Origin: a virus
Direction: 5' to 3' (one strand)
DNA length: 22,264 bases
IMG/VR virus record: IMGVR_UViG_3300025133_000647
Coordinates: 1-22,264 of that record
In this document: positions 15,293 to 22,264 of the stretch, in pieces
Layout: the number at the start of each line of letters is the position of its first letter
Numbering within the stretch: position 1 is the first letter of the stretch
Program-made: the position numbers and the translations under genes
The notes under the pieces: model-generated
Database searches by the model: none
Told to the model about the DNA's origin: nothing
The model's input: the letters and a program-made list of their open reading frames with translations, nothing else

Positions 15293-16140
15293 TGGCAAAA
15301 TTACCCGCATCAAAAGCTTTAGAGTCTTATAGAAATAGAACAATACAAGATTTGTCTTCTACAATAAAAGAAAGAACAAAAGCATTAAGAAGAGGAAGAA
15401 GTTCAATATCTTTTAAAGAAGAAGATGAAGTTAATCCACCTAAACCTAGTGAAATATTAAGAGAATATAAAGCTCAAATAGAAATGGGAAAAATTCGTGA
15501 AAGAGAAATGGAGAGAGCTAGCACAGGAATGTCGCGTACTGAGTTTGAAGATTATGAAGATACTGTTAAAACTCAAAAAGCTTTAGCAAAAACATTAGCG
15601 TCAGAAAAAAGAACTGTAGGCAGAACTATAGCTAGAGAAGGTAGAGCAGCTGAAAGAGTAAAAGAAACAGCTTTAGATAAAGAAGAAAAAGCAGCTCAAG
15701 AAAAACAAGCTGAAGAACAAGCAATGAAAGATAAAATTGCAAAAGGTTCTGGGTTTTTACCTAGTATAATAAGAGGTCAGTTTCCACAAACTAACACTAC
15801 ATTTGGAAAGGCAAGTGATATTATTATTATAACTGACCCTTTAGATGCTCCAGACAGAACTAAAACAAAAGCTTATTTTACTTTAGAAGATATTGATTAT
15901 ATGATTAAAAATAATGAATTTGAAAAAGCAGATATAGGCAGAGGTGATGTTGTAAATGCTTTAAATGTAGATTCTTCAACAGGTAAGGCTGGATTTTCGA
16001 TAGGGGATGTACAAGAGTTAATGTTTAGATTTTTACAAACTCCTTACGGAAAAGGTATGGCTACAGCACAAAAAATGAGATATAAAGACCCAAGCATAAT
16101 AAACGTAGTACGCGAAATAAAACTTGCAGACCCTGAATAA
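15292..16140 (+). CDS. Hypothetical internal virion protein, coiled coil
   Basis: This 282-residue protein has two halves. Residues about 1-150 are highly charged, Lys/Glu/Arg/Ala-rich and helical (coiled-coil-like around TQKALAKTLASEKR through EEKAAQEKQAEEQA). Residues about 150-282 look globular, with GSGFLPSIIRGQFPQTNTTF (about 151-170), TLEDIDYMIKNNEFEKADIG, and VQELMFRFLQTPYGKGMATA. I recognise no family. Its place between a possible gp14-like protein and the 1592-residue protein corresponds to T7 gp15, an internal core protein, but that is positional inference only. Start and stop both overlap neighbours as TAATG, implying fixed co-translation with the giant protein. Confidence 0.5.
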   Translation: MAKLPASKALESYRNRTIQDLSSTIKERTKALRRGRSSISFKEEDEVNPPKPSEILREYKAQIEMGKIREREMERASTGMSRTEFEDYEDTVKTQKALAKTLASEKRTVGRTIAREGRAAERVKETALDKEEKAAQEKQAEEQAMKDKIAKGSGFLPSIIRGQFPQTNTTFGKASDIIIITDPLDAPDRTKTKAYFTLEDIDYMIKNNEFEKADIGRGDVVNALNVDSSTGKAGFSIGDVQELMFRFLQTPYGKGMATAQKMRYKDPSIINVVREIKLADPE

Positions 16141-19100
16141 TGGCACAAATTAACTATACTTTTAAATCTATTGCAAATAAACCCAAACAACAATTGGATG
16201 TGCTAGCAAAAACAAATGCAATAGAATATGATTTTTCAAATGCACTTGGTATAGACACAAAACCTAAAAAAACTAATTCTAGCATTGACGCTTATTATGA
16301 TGCATTAACAAAATTAGAATACAATGGTCCAAATGGTTTAACCTCTAGAACTAACAACCCTGTTGCTACTTTATATACGCAAGAGTTAGCAGAAAAATTT
16401 GGTGCAACAAAAGGACCTGCTTTACCTTCTGGAGATAACCCAGAAAACAGACCTTTGTTTACTGCTGTATTCCCAGATATTGAAACTGGAACTGCTGCTG
16501 GAAAATATATAGTTGGTAATATATACAACAATGCTGGTGGTGATGTTGAAAAGTTTGCTAGCATATATTCTATGGGCAAGCTTCCAAACCAATTAATTGA
16601 CTCTAATGAAATAGCAGTAAAAGATAGGTATGTAAAAGCTTTGTTAAGTAGTACTTCTAAAGATGATTTAGCAGTTACATTAAAAAGACAAGAGGATGAT
16701 GTTAGTCAAGCTGTAATTGACGAAACACAAAGATTGATAAAGGGAGATGATTTATTTAGAGATTCATCTGATATATCAAGAATATTTGACCCAACTACTA
16801 GGATGTTAAAAGATGAACCAGCAGATATTACTGCTTTTGCACAGCCTTCAACTACTAAAACTGGTGCAGATGACCCTAATTCTTTGGCTCAATTTGAAGA
16901 AAGTAAAGTTCCTATAACTCCTCTTGGAGAAGGTGTTAAATATAGTAAAGAGTTTACTCAACTAGAAGAGCAAGCTGCTGAAGCTAATACAAGATTTAGC
17001 ATTTCAAATCAACCAGATGCTCCTACTGGAGTAGATGCGTGGAAAACTTATTGGTCAAATACTTTTGGGGTTAATCCTACTGATGGAACTGCAAAAGCAC
17101 TTGCAGTTAATATTTTATCTAATGCTGGAGAAATTGTTGCTGGATTTTCTGAGTTAAAAGATAAAGCTATTCAATCAATAGCAACAGGAGAGGGCGGATT
17201 AGAGTTTGCAGAAGAATTTATTGCAGGTTTTGCTGCTACTCCAGAAATATTAGGTAATTTAATTGTTGCTGCTGGAATAAATCCTGTACCACAATATAAT
17301 AACAGCACTCCAGAAGGCAAAGAAAGAGTGTTAAAAGCACAACAAGATGTTTGGAACTCACCTTTACTTCCTATTTTGTCAGTTGCAGGGTTAAAAGCAG
17401 CACAGTCAGGTCTTGTTAAAGCTCCGGCTCAAGTAAAAGCATTTGCAAATGCTAGCAAAAAAACAATTAATGAATTAACAAGTATGTCAGAATCTGCTCT
17501 TAAAATTGCAAAAGGTGAATTAAATAAAGCAGATTATTCACTTGCTGTAAATAGATTAGCAGAAGCAATAAAAAATCCTGCTGTATATGAAAATACATTA
17601 AAAGTTCTTAAGGAAGGTAAGCCATATAAAAGACAAGTTAAAGGAGGGTATTCTCCTAAACAAATAAAAACAGCGTTAGATGAAATTAATACGTTAGCTG
17701 AAACTTATTTTGAAACAATAAATTCTTTACAAAATCCATATGTAATGAAACCTTTAACTGGAAATCAAAAAATAGGATTGCAAAATTCTGCTAATCAATT
17801 AAAAACGCGTATATTGCAACAATCTAAAATTGTTGGAGATGATGCTACTATTACGCAATTGCAAGGTGGATTTGGATTATTTAAGCCAGATGCAAAACTT
17901 CTTTTAGAATATATAAAAGGAATAAAAAAAGAACTTCCTGATTATATTAATAAAAAAATAATAAGTTTTCAAAAAACACCAGAGTATATTAATCCAAATA
18001 AAAAAACATCAAAAGATTTAGATAATGCAATTAATCTACTTAAAAAAACTGACGACGAAAACAAAACAAATGCTGAAATGAACAAGCCGTCTTGGAGAGA
18101 TAAATTAGGTAAAATGGCAAAAGTAACATATGATGTAGGAGCTGAAGTTAATTTTGCTATAGATAAAGCTATTAAATCAGTAGGTGGAGAAGAAAGCGCT
18201 TTATTACGACAAGTTAGAATTACAAAAGATTTATTAAATGGTACAAGCGGTAAAGCTGCTTTTAAAATTCAACAAGTAAATTCAACTATATACAATACTC
18301 TAACTAGAGCAGAGCAAAAAAAATTAAATGGTTATATAAACATGAGGAGAGAAAATAGTCTTAAAAAATATCATGATAACCAATTAATTGAATTAGAAAA
18401 TAAATTAAAAACAGAAACTAAAAAACCAGAAATAAAAAAAATACAAGATGAAATAAAAAGAATTAAAAACTATAAATACTCTGGAGATAAGAAAAAAGGT
18501 GAAGTGTGGGTTGATGGGAAAAAAGCTACTGAAAGCGTAAGAGGTTCATCTCCTTGGCTTGTAGATGGTGCTATTGATGATTTTCTTGCTAATAATAGCA
18601 ATATTTCTTCAAAGCTTGTAAATGCAGCTGATGATTATTTTAATGTTTATAAAAGTTTAGTTGATGATATGGAAAATTCTGGTCTTATTACTCCAGAAGA
18701 AGCTATTCGATATAAGGCAAGAGATTACTCTCCAAAAGAATATTTAGAATTTATGCAAGGTCAAAAAACATATGATGTTTCTGGTAAAAAAATTACAGTA
18801 ACAGATAGAGGTATTAAAAAATTAAAAGAAGGTGATGAAGGTGTTTTGTATAATAACAGTCAACAGCTTTTATACGATACAATTAATTCTGTAGAAAATA
18901 AAATTGCTAATAACAATGCTAATAATATGTTAGCTAATGCTTTAAGAAATGGTGAAATAGAAGGTATAGGTTATTTGTTAAAAAATGCAAATACAAAAAC
19001 TAAACCTGGTTATGTTAGGGTAGAATATTTTAAAGACGGCTCAAAACAAGCATTAGCATTAGATGATACTTTTGCTAGCGGTTGGATTAAAACAGATGGT

Positions 19101-20918
19101 TTTGGAAACCAAGCAGCTTTAACAGCTACTCAATGGGTTATAGGAACAAAACTTTTAAAAGCTTCAGCAACTGGATACAATCCAGCTTTTGCTTTTGTAA
19201 ATATTCCTAGAGATATGGCTTATATTACCTTAACACAGCATGGTCTTTATAGTAATTTTATACCAAAAGCTTATGTGCAATTAATTGGAGATATGGTTAA
19301 AGTAAGTAAAGATGCAGCTTTTGGAACCGGTAGGAAAATTGATTATATACAAGAAGGTGGTTCTATGCAAATGTTGACCGGCATGGGAAGACTGGGAGAC
19401 CCTTTTAAGCCTTCTAATTCAAGATTTAAAAATGGAGTTAAATTTGCAGAAGCTATGATGGGCAAGATTGGAGAGTTTAGCGAAATTGTAACAAGATTAG
19501 CTGTAAGAGAAAGAGCTTTAAAAAATGGACTTTCTCCTAAAGAAGCAACTTGGACTGCAAGAAATTATTTAGATTTTTCTAAACAAGGTCAAATAACAAA
19601 AATGGCTGAAACATTTATCCCTTATAGTGGAGCTACTGTTCAAGCAACAAGAGGTCTTCTTAGAAGCATGGGTAAAAAAGATTTTTACATAAAAGGTGGG
19701 CAATTGATATTCTTGCAACATCAATGGAGAAATTATATAAATAATTCTGAAGAAAGAAAAGAAGTTTATAAAAGAATACCTGATTATGTAAAATATAAAA
19801 ATTTTGTAATGCCACTTCCTTTTACAGTAACTGATAAAACTGGAAGAAAAAGAAATCCTTATTTAAAATTTCCAAAAGATAGTGGTCAATCTTTAATTAC
19901 AGGTCTTTATGATTCTAGTTACAATATGCTAACTAAAGAAAGAACCTCTGATTATAATATGAGTCAATTAGAGGAAACTATTAGTTCTTTAAAACCTTAT
20001 GAAATATCAAGGTTGGCGCCAGCTTTAAATGTTTTAGCTTCTTGGAGTCAAAATAGAAAGTTTCCTTATAACTCAAAAATTTATAAAGGCGATGATAGAG
20101 TTACAGAAGGTAGGGTAATGACCAATTTAGATGAAGAGCTAGTCTGGAAAGACATTGGAAATACTTTAAATATAAGTCCAGCAAAACTTCAATATACAGC
20201 AGATAAATTTATAGCAAGTGGGAATACTTTTGCTGACATAGGCTATGGTGCTTATGATTATATGAGAAAAGAAATGTCAGAAGAACAGCTTGATGAGTAT
20301 GATAGAAACTTTGAAAAATATATAGACATGCCAATTTCAGATATACCAGGAATTAGACAAATACCTAAAAGATTTATTGGTTTTGCAGAAGATACTGATG
20401 TTGCTTTAAAAGAAGAAATAAAAGAACAAGAGTCTGATAAAGCAAATATTATAGCAACAAACAATCAAGAAGTTGATTCTTTTTTATTTAATTATAGAGC
20501 AATAGAAACAAAAAAAGATAAAGAAATAGCTTTAAAAGAAATGCAAGATTGGATTGATGAAATTGATAAAAACAATCCAGAAGAAGCAAAAAGGTTAGCG
20601 GATAGGTATTCTAAAAGAGTAGGTGTAAATAAAACAGATTTAGCTAGAGGCATAATTGAGTTGTCAGCTAATAAGCCACCTGCTTTAAGAGCATACTCTA
20701 TTGCTTGGGAAATGATTAAACATAAAGAAAGTCAATCTACTCAAAAAGCTTTAATAGAAGAATTAGAAAATATAAGTCCAATAAAAAGAGGTAAGCGAAC
20801 TGGATATTTTAACGAAGAAACTTTTGAATACTATGATGCAATAATGACAAGTTTTAAAAAAGATGGAATTTTAAAGAAACCAATCTTTGTAGGTGGTAAA
20901 GAAATAAATAAGAAATAA
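16140..20918 (+). CDS. Giant ejection-type protein with NNP and LPD38-like regions
   Basis: The 1592-residue protein is probably stored in the head and ejected into the host, like T7 gp16. Residues about 60-148 read NGPNGLTSRTNNPVA, FTAVFPDIETGTAAG and a YN-G-GD-V-KFASIYS segment. This is the 'NNP...F..F.d.e.G..A....i...Y' pattern of a domain found in phage virion proteins and peptidoglycan-associated proteins, so a role in crossing the cell wall is plausible; I see no proven lytic catalytic residue. Residues about 320-460 contain Ala/Gly-rich hydrophobic helices. Residues about 1000-1200 (NPAFAFVNIPRDMAYITLTQ; WTARNYLDFSKQGQITKMAE; IPYSGATVQATRGLLRSM) match the style of the 'large polyvalent protein' LPD38 region seen in giant phage proteins. 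The gene is coupled to the one before by TAATG and ends the operon-like run. Confidence 0.7.
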   Translation: MAQINYTFKSIANKPKQQLDVLAKTNAIEYDFSNALGIDTKPKKTNSSIDAYYDALTKLEYNGPNGLTSRTNNPVATLYTQELAEKFGATKGPALPSGDNPENRPLFTAVFPDIETGTAAGKYIVGNIYNNAGGDVEKFASIYSMGKLPNQLIDSNEIAVKDRYVKALLSSTSKDDLAVTLKRQEDDVSQAVIDETQRLIKGDDLFRDSSDISRIFDPTTRMLKDEPADITAFAQPSTTKTGADDPNSLAQFEESKVPITPLGEGVKYSKEFTQLEEQAAEANTRFSISNQPDAPTGVDAWKTYWSNTFGVNPTDGTAKALAVNILSNAGEIVAGFSELKDKAIQSIATGEGGLEFAEEFIAGFAATPEILGNLIVAAGINPVPQYNNSTPEGKERVLKAQQDVWNSPLLPILSVAGLKAAQSGLVKAPAQVKAFANASKKTINELTSMSESALKIAKGELNKADYSLAVNRLAEAIKNPAVYENTLKVLKEGKPYKRQVKGGYSPKQIKTALDEINTLAETYFETINSLQNPYVMKPLTGNQKIGLQNSANQLKTRILQQSKIVGDDATITQLQGGFGLFKPDAKLLLEYIKGIKKELPDYINKKIISFQKTPEYINPNKKTSKDLDNAINLLKKTDDENKTNAEMNKPSWRDKLGKMAKVTYDVGAEVNFAIDKAIKSVGGEESALLRQVRITKDLLNGTSGKAAFKIQQVNSTIYNTLTRAEQKKLNGYINMRRENSLKKYHDNQLIELENKLKTETKKPEIKKIQDEIKRIKNYKYSGDKKKGEVWVDGKKATESVRGSSPWLVDGAIDDFLANNSNISSKLVNAADDYFNVYKSLVDDMENSGLITPEEAIRYKARDYSPKEYLEFMQGQKTYDVSGKKITVTDRGIKKLKEGDEGVLYNNSQQLLYDTINSVENKIANNNANNMLANALRNGEIEGIGYLLKNANTKTKPGYVRVEYFKDGSKQALALDDTFASGWIKTDGFGNQAALTATQWVIGTKLLKASATGYNPAFAFVNIPRDMAYITLTQHGLYSNFIPKAYVQLIGDMVKVSKDAAFGTGRKIDYIQEGGSMQMLTGMGRLGDPFKPSNSRFKNGVKFAEAMMGKIGEFSEIVTRLAVRERALKNGLSPKEATWTARNYLDFSKQGQITKMAETFIPYSGATVQATRGLLRSMGKKDFYIKGGQLIFLQHQWRNYINNSEERKEVYKRIPDYVKYKNFVMPLPFTVTDKTGRKRNPYLKFPKDSGQSLITGLYDSSYNMLTKERTSDYNMSQLEETISSLKPYEISRLAPALNVLASWSQNRKFPYNSKIYKGDDRVTEGRVMTNLDEELVWKDIGNTLNISPAKLQYTADKFIASGNTFADIGYGAYDYMRKEMSEEQLDEYDRNFEKYIDMPISDIPGIRQIPKRFIGFAEDTDVALKEEIKEQESDKANIIATNNQEVDSFLFNYRAIETKKDKEIALKEMQDWIDEIDKNNPEEAKRLADRYSKRVGVNKTDLARGIIELSANKPPALRAYSIAWEMIKHKESQSTQKALIEELENISPIKRGKRTGYFNEETFEYYDAIMTSFKKDGILKKPIFVGGKEINKK

Positions 20919-21025
20919 TTATTGAATAAATAACTTTGCTAGCAAATGCTAGCGTGTATAAATTAACCCATTGGAAGAACGTCTAATACGTTTAATTCCA
21001 TGAAAATTTAAAAAGGAAAGAAGAT
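20919..21025 (+). promoter_or_regulatory. Intergenic gap with inverted repeats
   Basis: This is the longest noncoding stretch (107 bases). It holds a 12-base palindrome TTTGCTAGCAAA (20935-20946) that overlaps a GCTAGC-AAAT-GCTAGC hairpin (20938-20953), and a second small hairpin AACGT-CTAAT-ACGTT (20978-20992). No T-run follows either, so a classic terminator is not supported. TATAAA at 20957-20962 could be a -10 box, with only a poor TTGCTA 15 bases upstream. AAGGA at 21013-21017 is the ribosome site of the next gene. It separates the ejection-protein run from the appendage genes, a sensible place for a promoter, operator or RNA-processing site. Confidence 0.4.
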
Positions 21026-22021
21026 ATGGCTGGAATACAAGAATATACAGCTTCCGAAGCTCTTTGTAGAGTTTTAAATACAGATGAAGATGCGCTGAAA
21101 GTTGACATTGATAACGTAACCCTCAAAACAGAGGGTTCAGATGTAAATATAGAAGTACATCTAGATAAGGCTGAAGATACTGTTTTAATGTTCAGTCATA
21201 CTGTTGCATCCGGTACGGGTGGAACAAGTTTAGTACCTTTAGTAGATAGCGCTGGACATCTTCAAGTTGATGTTCTAACAACTCCATCTACTGATTCAAT
21301 ATATGCAGATGACGCAGATTGGACAGATGGCTCATCTAAACACACATTAGTAGGTGGATTATACCAATCTTCTCCTCAAAGTATTACAGATGGCGATGTA
21401 GGACCTTTTCAAGTAGATGTCAATGGTAGACTAGGGGTTGCTTTATCTCCTACGGATAACGCAGTATTAGACGCTATGGTTGTTGATTTAGCAGCTATAG
21501 AAGTCTTATTAACAGCAGCAAACGTAGACCACGCTGCAAACGAAGTATTATTAACAGGTATAGATGCTGATACTAATGCAATAAAAGTTGACATGGCAGC
21601 TATTGAAGTTTTGTTGACTGGAATTGATGCTGACACAGATGCAATTAAAACAGATGCAGCAGCTATAGAAGTATTGTTGACTGCGGCAAATGTGGACCAT
21701 GCAGCTAATGAAGCTTTGCTTACCACTATAGACTCAGATACTAATGATATAAAAACTGCTACTGAATCATCTAATACGCATTTAGGCAATATGTTTTATG
21801 ATACAGCACTTGCTGTAACTCCTGCTGATGGTTCAGATTTAAGTGGTGAACCATATTTTGCTGTTTGGGTTGGTACAGGTGGAAACTTAAAAGTTGATAT
21901 GGCTGATGGTGGTTCTGCTGTTACTCTAAATAATTGTGCTTCTGGACAACTTATACCTATAATGGTAGAAAGAATTTATTCTACAGGCACAACAGCATCT
22001 AATATTATAGTGTTTAAATAA
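21026..22021 (+). CDS. Spike/fibre-region protein with heptad repeats
   Basis: The 331-residue protein begins the appendage cluster. Residues 1-150 are beta-rich and resemble phage fibre or spike base domains (VASGTGGTSLVPLVDSAGHL; GLYQSSPQSITDGDVGPFQV). Residues 156-246 are thirteen seven-residue repeats. Residues about 250-331 form a C-terminal beta module: PYFAVWVGTGGNLKVDMADG, LNNCASGQLIPIMVERIYST, then GTTASNIIVFK. Such small 'GTTAtnIvaL'-type modules are common in phage virion proteins near fibre genes. I infer a trimeric rod with a terminal beta domain that joins or decorates the fibre. AAGGA at 21013-21017 is eight bases before ATG, a good site. It shares its end with the next start (TAATG). 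Confidence 0.65.
   Translation: MAGIQEYTASEALCRVLNTDEDALKVDIDNVTLKTEGSDVNIEVHLDKAEDTVLMFSHTVASGTGGTSLVPLVDSAGHLQVDVLTTPSTDSIYADDADWTDGSSKHTLVGGLYQSSPQSITDGDVGPFQVDVNGRLGVALSPTDNAVLDAMVVDLAAIEVLLTAANVDHAANEVLLTGIDADTNAIKVDMAAIEVLLTGIDADTDAIKTDAAAIEVLLTAANVDHAANEALLTTIDSDTNDIKTATESSNTHLGNMFYDTALAVTPADGSDLSGEPYFAVWVGTGGNLKVDMADGGSAVTLNNCASGQLIPIMVERIYSTGTTASNIIVFK
21491..21763 (+). repeat. Thirteen in-frame heptad repeats
   Basis: Codons 156-246 of the spike-region gene encode units such as AAIEVLL, TAANVDH, AANEVLL, TGIDADT and NAIKVDM, with no break in the seven-residue phase. AAIEVLL occurs three times and TAANVDH and TGIDADT twice each. The DNA copies differ at many synonymous positions (for example gtc-tta-tta against gta-ttg-ttg for VLL), so the repeats are old and held by selection on the protein. 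Confidence 0.8.
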
Positions 22022-22140
22022 TGATTACTTGGTTTAGAGCGGGTAGCAATTTTTTAAAACAAATATATGATGTTATTTGGAATATATCTCAACTTGATTG
22101 GGATGAAAGCAATGTTAAATGGGAAGAACACACAGGTTAA
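22021..22140 (+). CDS. 39-residue Trp-rich small protein
   Basis: ATG 22021 overlaps the stop of the spike-region gene (TAATG) and opens a 39-codon frame. The product starts MITWFRAGSNFLKQIYDVIW (residues 1-20) and ends LDWDESNVKWEEHTG, with five Trp residues. The spaced W-D/E pattern recalls the Trp-rich middle of the 165-residue protein encoded at 10477-10974. The function is unknown; the position in the appendage cluster and the coupled start suggest a small virion or fibre-assembly protein. There is no separate ribosome site. Confidence 0.5.
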   Translation: MITWFRAGSNFLKQIYDVIWNISQLDWDESNVKWEEHTG

Positions 22141-22167
22141 AATTTAAATTATGAATAGGAAAATATT

Positions 22168-22264
22168 ATGGCAGCTTTAGGTTCACAAACAATAGCAAGT
22201 AGTTATGAGCAACTACTACACGTAGATACTGATGGTGGAGGAAATACTACTACATTAGTACCTA
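22168..22264 (+). CDS. Start of a probable tail fibre protein (partial)
   Basis: The first 32 codons of a gene run off the window edge. The text MAALGSQTIASSYEQLLHVD, then TDGGGNTTTLVP, is the style of start seen in fibre or receptor-binding proteins of many uncultured phages. AGGA at 22157-22160 lies seven bases before ATG, which decides the start over ATG 22151 (a nine-codon frame). With the two genes before it, this suggests that the fibre cluster continues to the right. Confidence 0.65.
   Translation, partial: MAALGSQTIASSYEQLLHVDTDGGGNTTTLVP

Noticed and set aside
20983-20997. CTAATACGTTTAATT resembles the start of the T7 RNA polymerase promoter (TAATACG...)
   Set aside because: The match stops after TAATACG; the conserved ACTCACTATA part is absent.
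21409-21789. 126-codon open frame on the minus strand
   Set aside because: It mirrors the heptad repeats of the real + strand gene, has no ribosome site, and its content is the complement of Ala/Asp/Leu codons.
1-22264. CRISPR array, tRNA, integrase, toxin-antitoxin or defence genes
   Set aside because: I found no direct repeats with spacers, no tRNA-like cloverleaf text, and no motif of these gene families in any supported frame.

Overview
The window is a 22 kb stretch of a tailed double-stranded DNA phage (or prophage) that carries the packaging and virion-building module. Every gene I can support lies on the + strand, genes abut or overlap, and the only noncoding stretches are about 20-110 bases. 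Base composition is strongly A/T-rich (about one third G+C by eye). The gene set (P22-type portal, SU10/DUF5309-type capsid protein, nozzle-like tail protein, very large ejection-type protein) fits a podovirus. The low G+C and protein style suggest an uncultured aquatic or marine phage with an A/T-rich host. That placement is inference; nothing here identifies the host.

Layout: 41-1517 holds a small DUF736-like protein, the probable small terminase and two or three short overlapping ORFs. 1519-7611 is the head cassette in the usual order: large terminase, portal, scaffold, major capsid protein. A G/C-rich hairpin (7621-7645) follows the capsid gene. 7663-13904 is the connector and tail cassette: a small basic protein split between two frames, two adaptor-like proteins, two small related beta-rich proteins and a 976-residue nozzle-like protein. 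13906-20918 holds a small structural protein, three helical proteins and a 1592-residue protein. The last four occupy the place of the internal virion (ejection) proteins of T7-like phages. After a 107-base gap with inverted repeats, 21026 to the window edge starts the appendage (spike/fibre) genes.

The genes would work together as follows. Terminase packages DNA through the portal into a capsid built on the scaffold. The adaptors and nozzle close the head and form the short tail. The large proteins before the fibres are probably stored in the head and ejected to make a channel through the envelope. The fibre-region proteins bind the host. From 7829 to 20918 most genes are joined by TAATG, ATGA or TAATATG junctions without a good Shine-Dalgarno site, whereas the scaffold, capsid and appendage genes each have one.

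The window contains no integrase, polymerase, lysis, CRISPR, tRNA, IS or defence gene that I can recognise, and I did not find a clear new multi-gene system. The most interesting points are two places where a reading-frame change looks likely (7663-7831 and, less surely, 1222-1517), the post-capsid hairpin, adaptor genes carrying added domains, and a C-terminal module that seems to be shared by three virion proteins.
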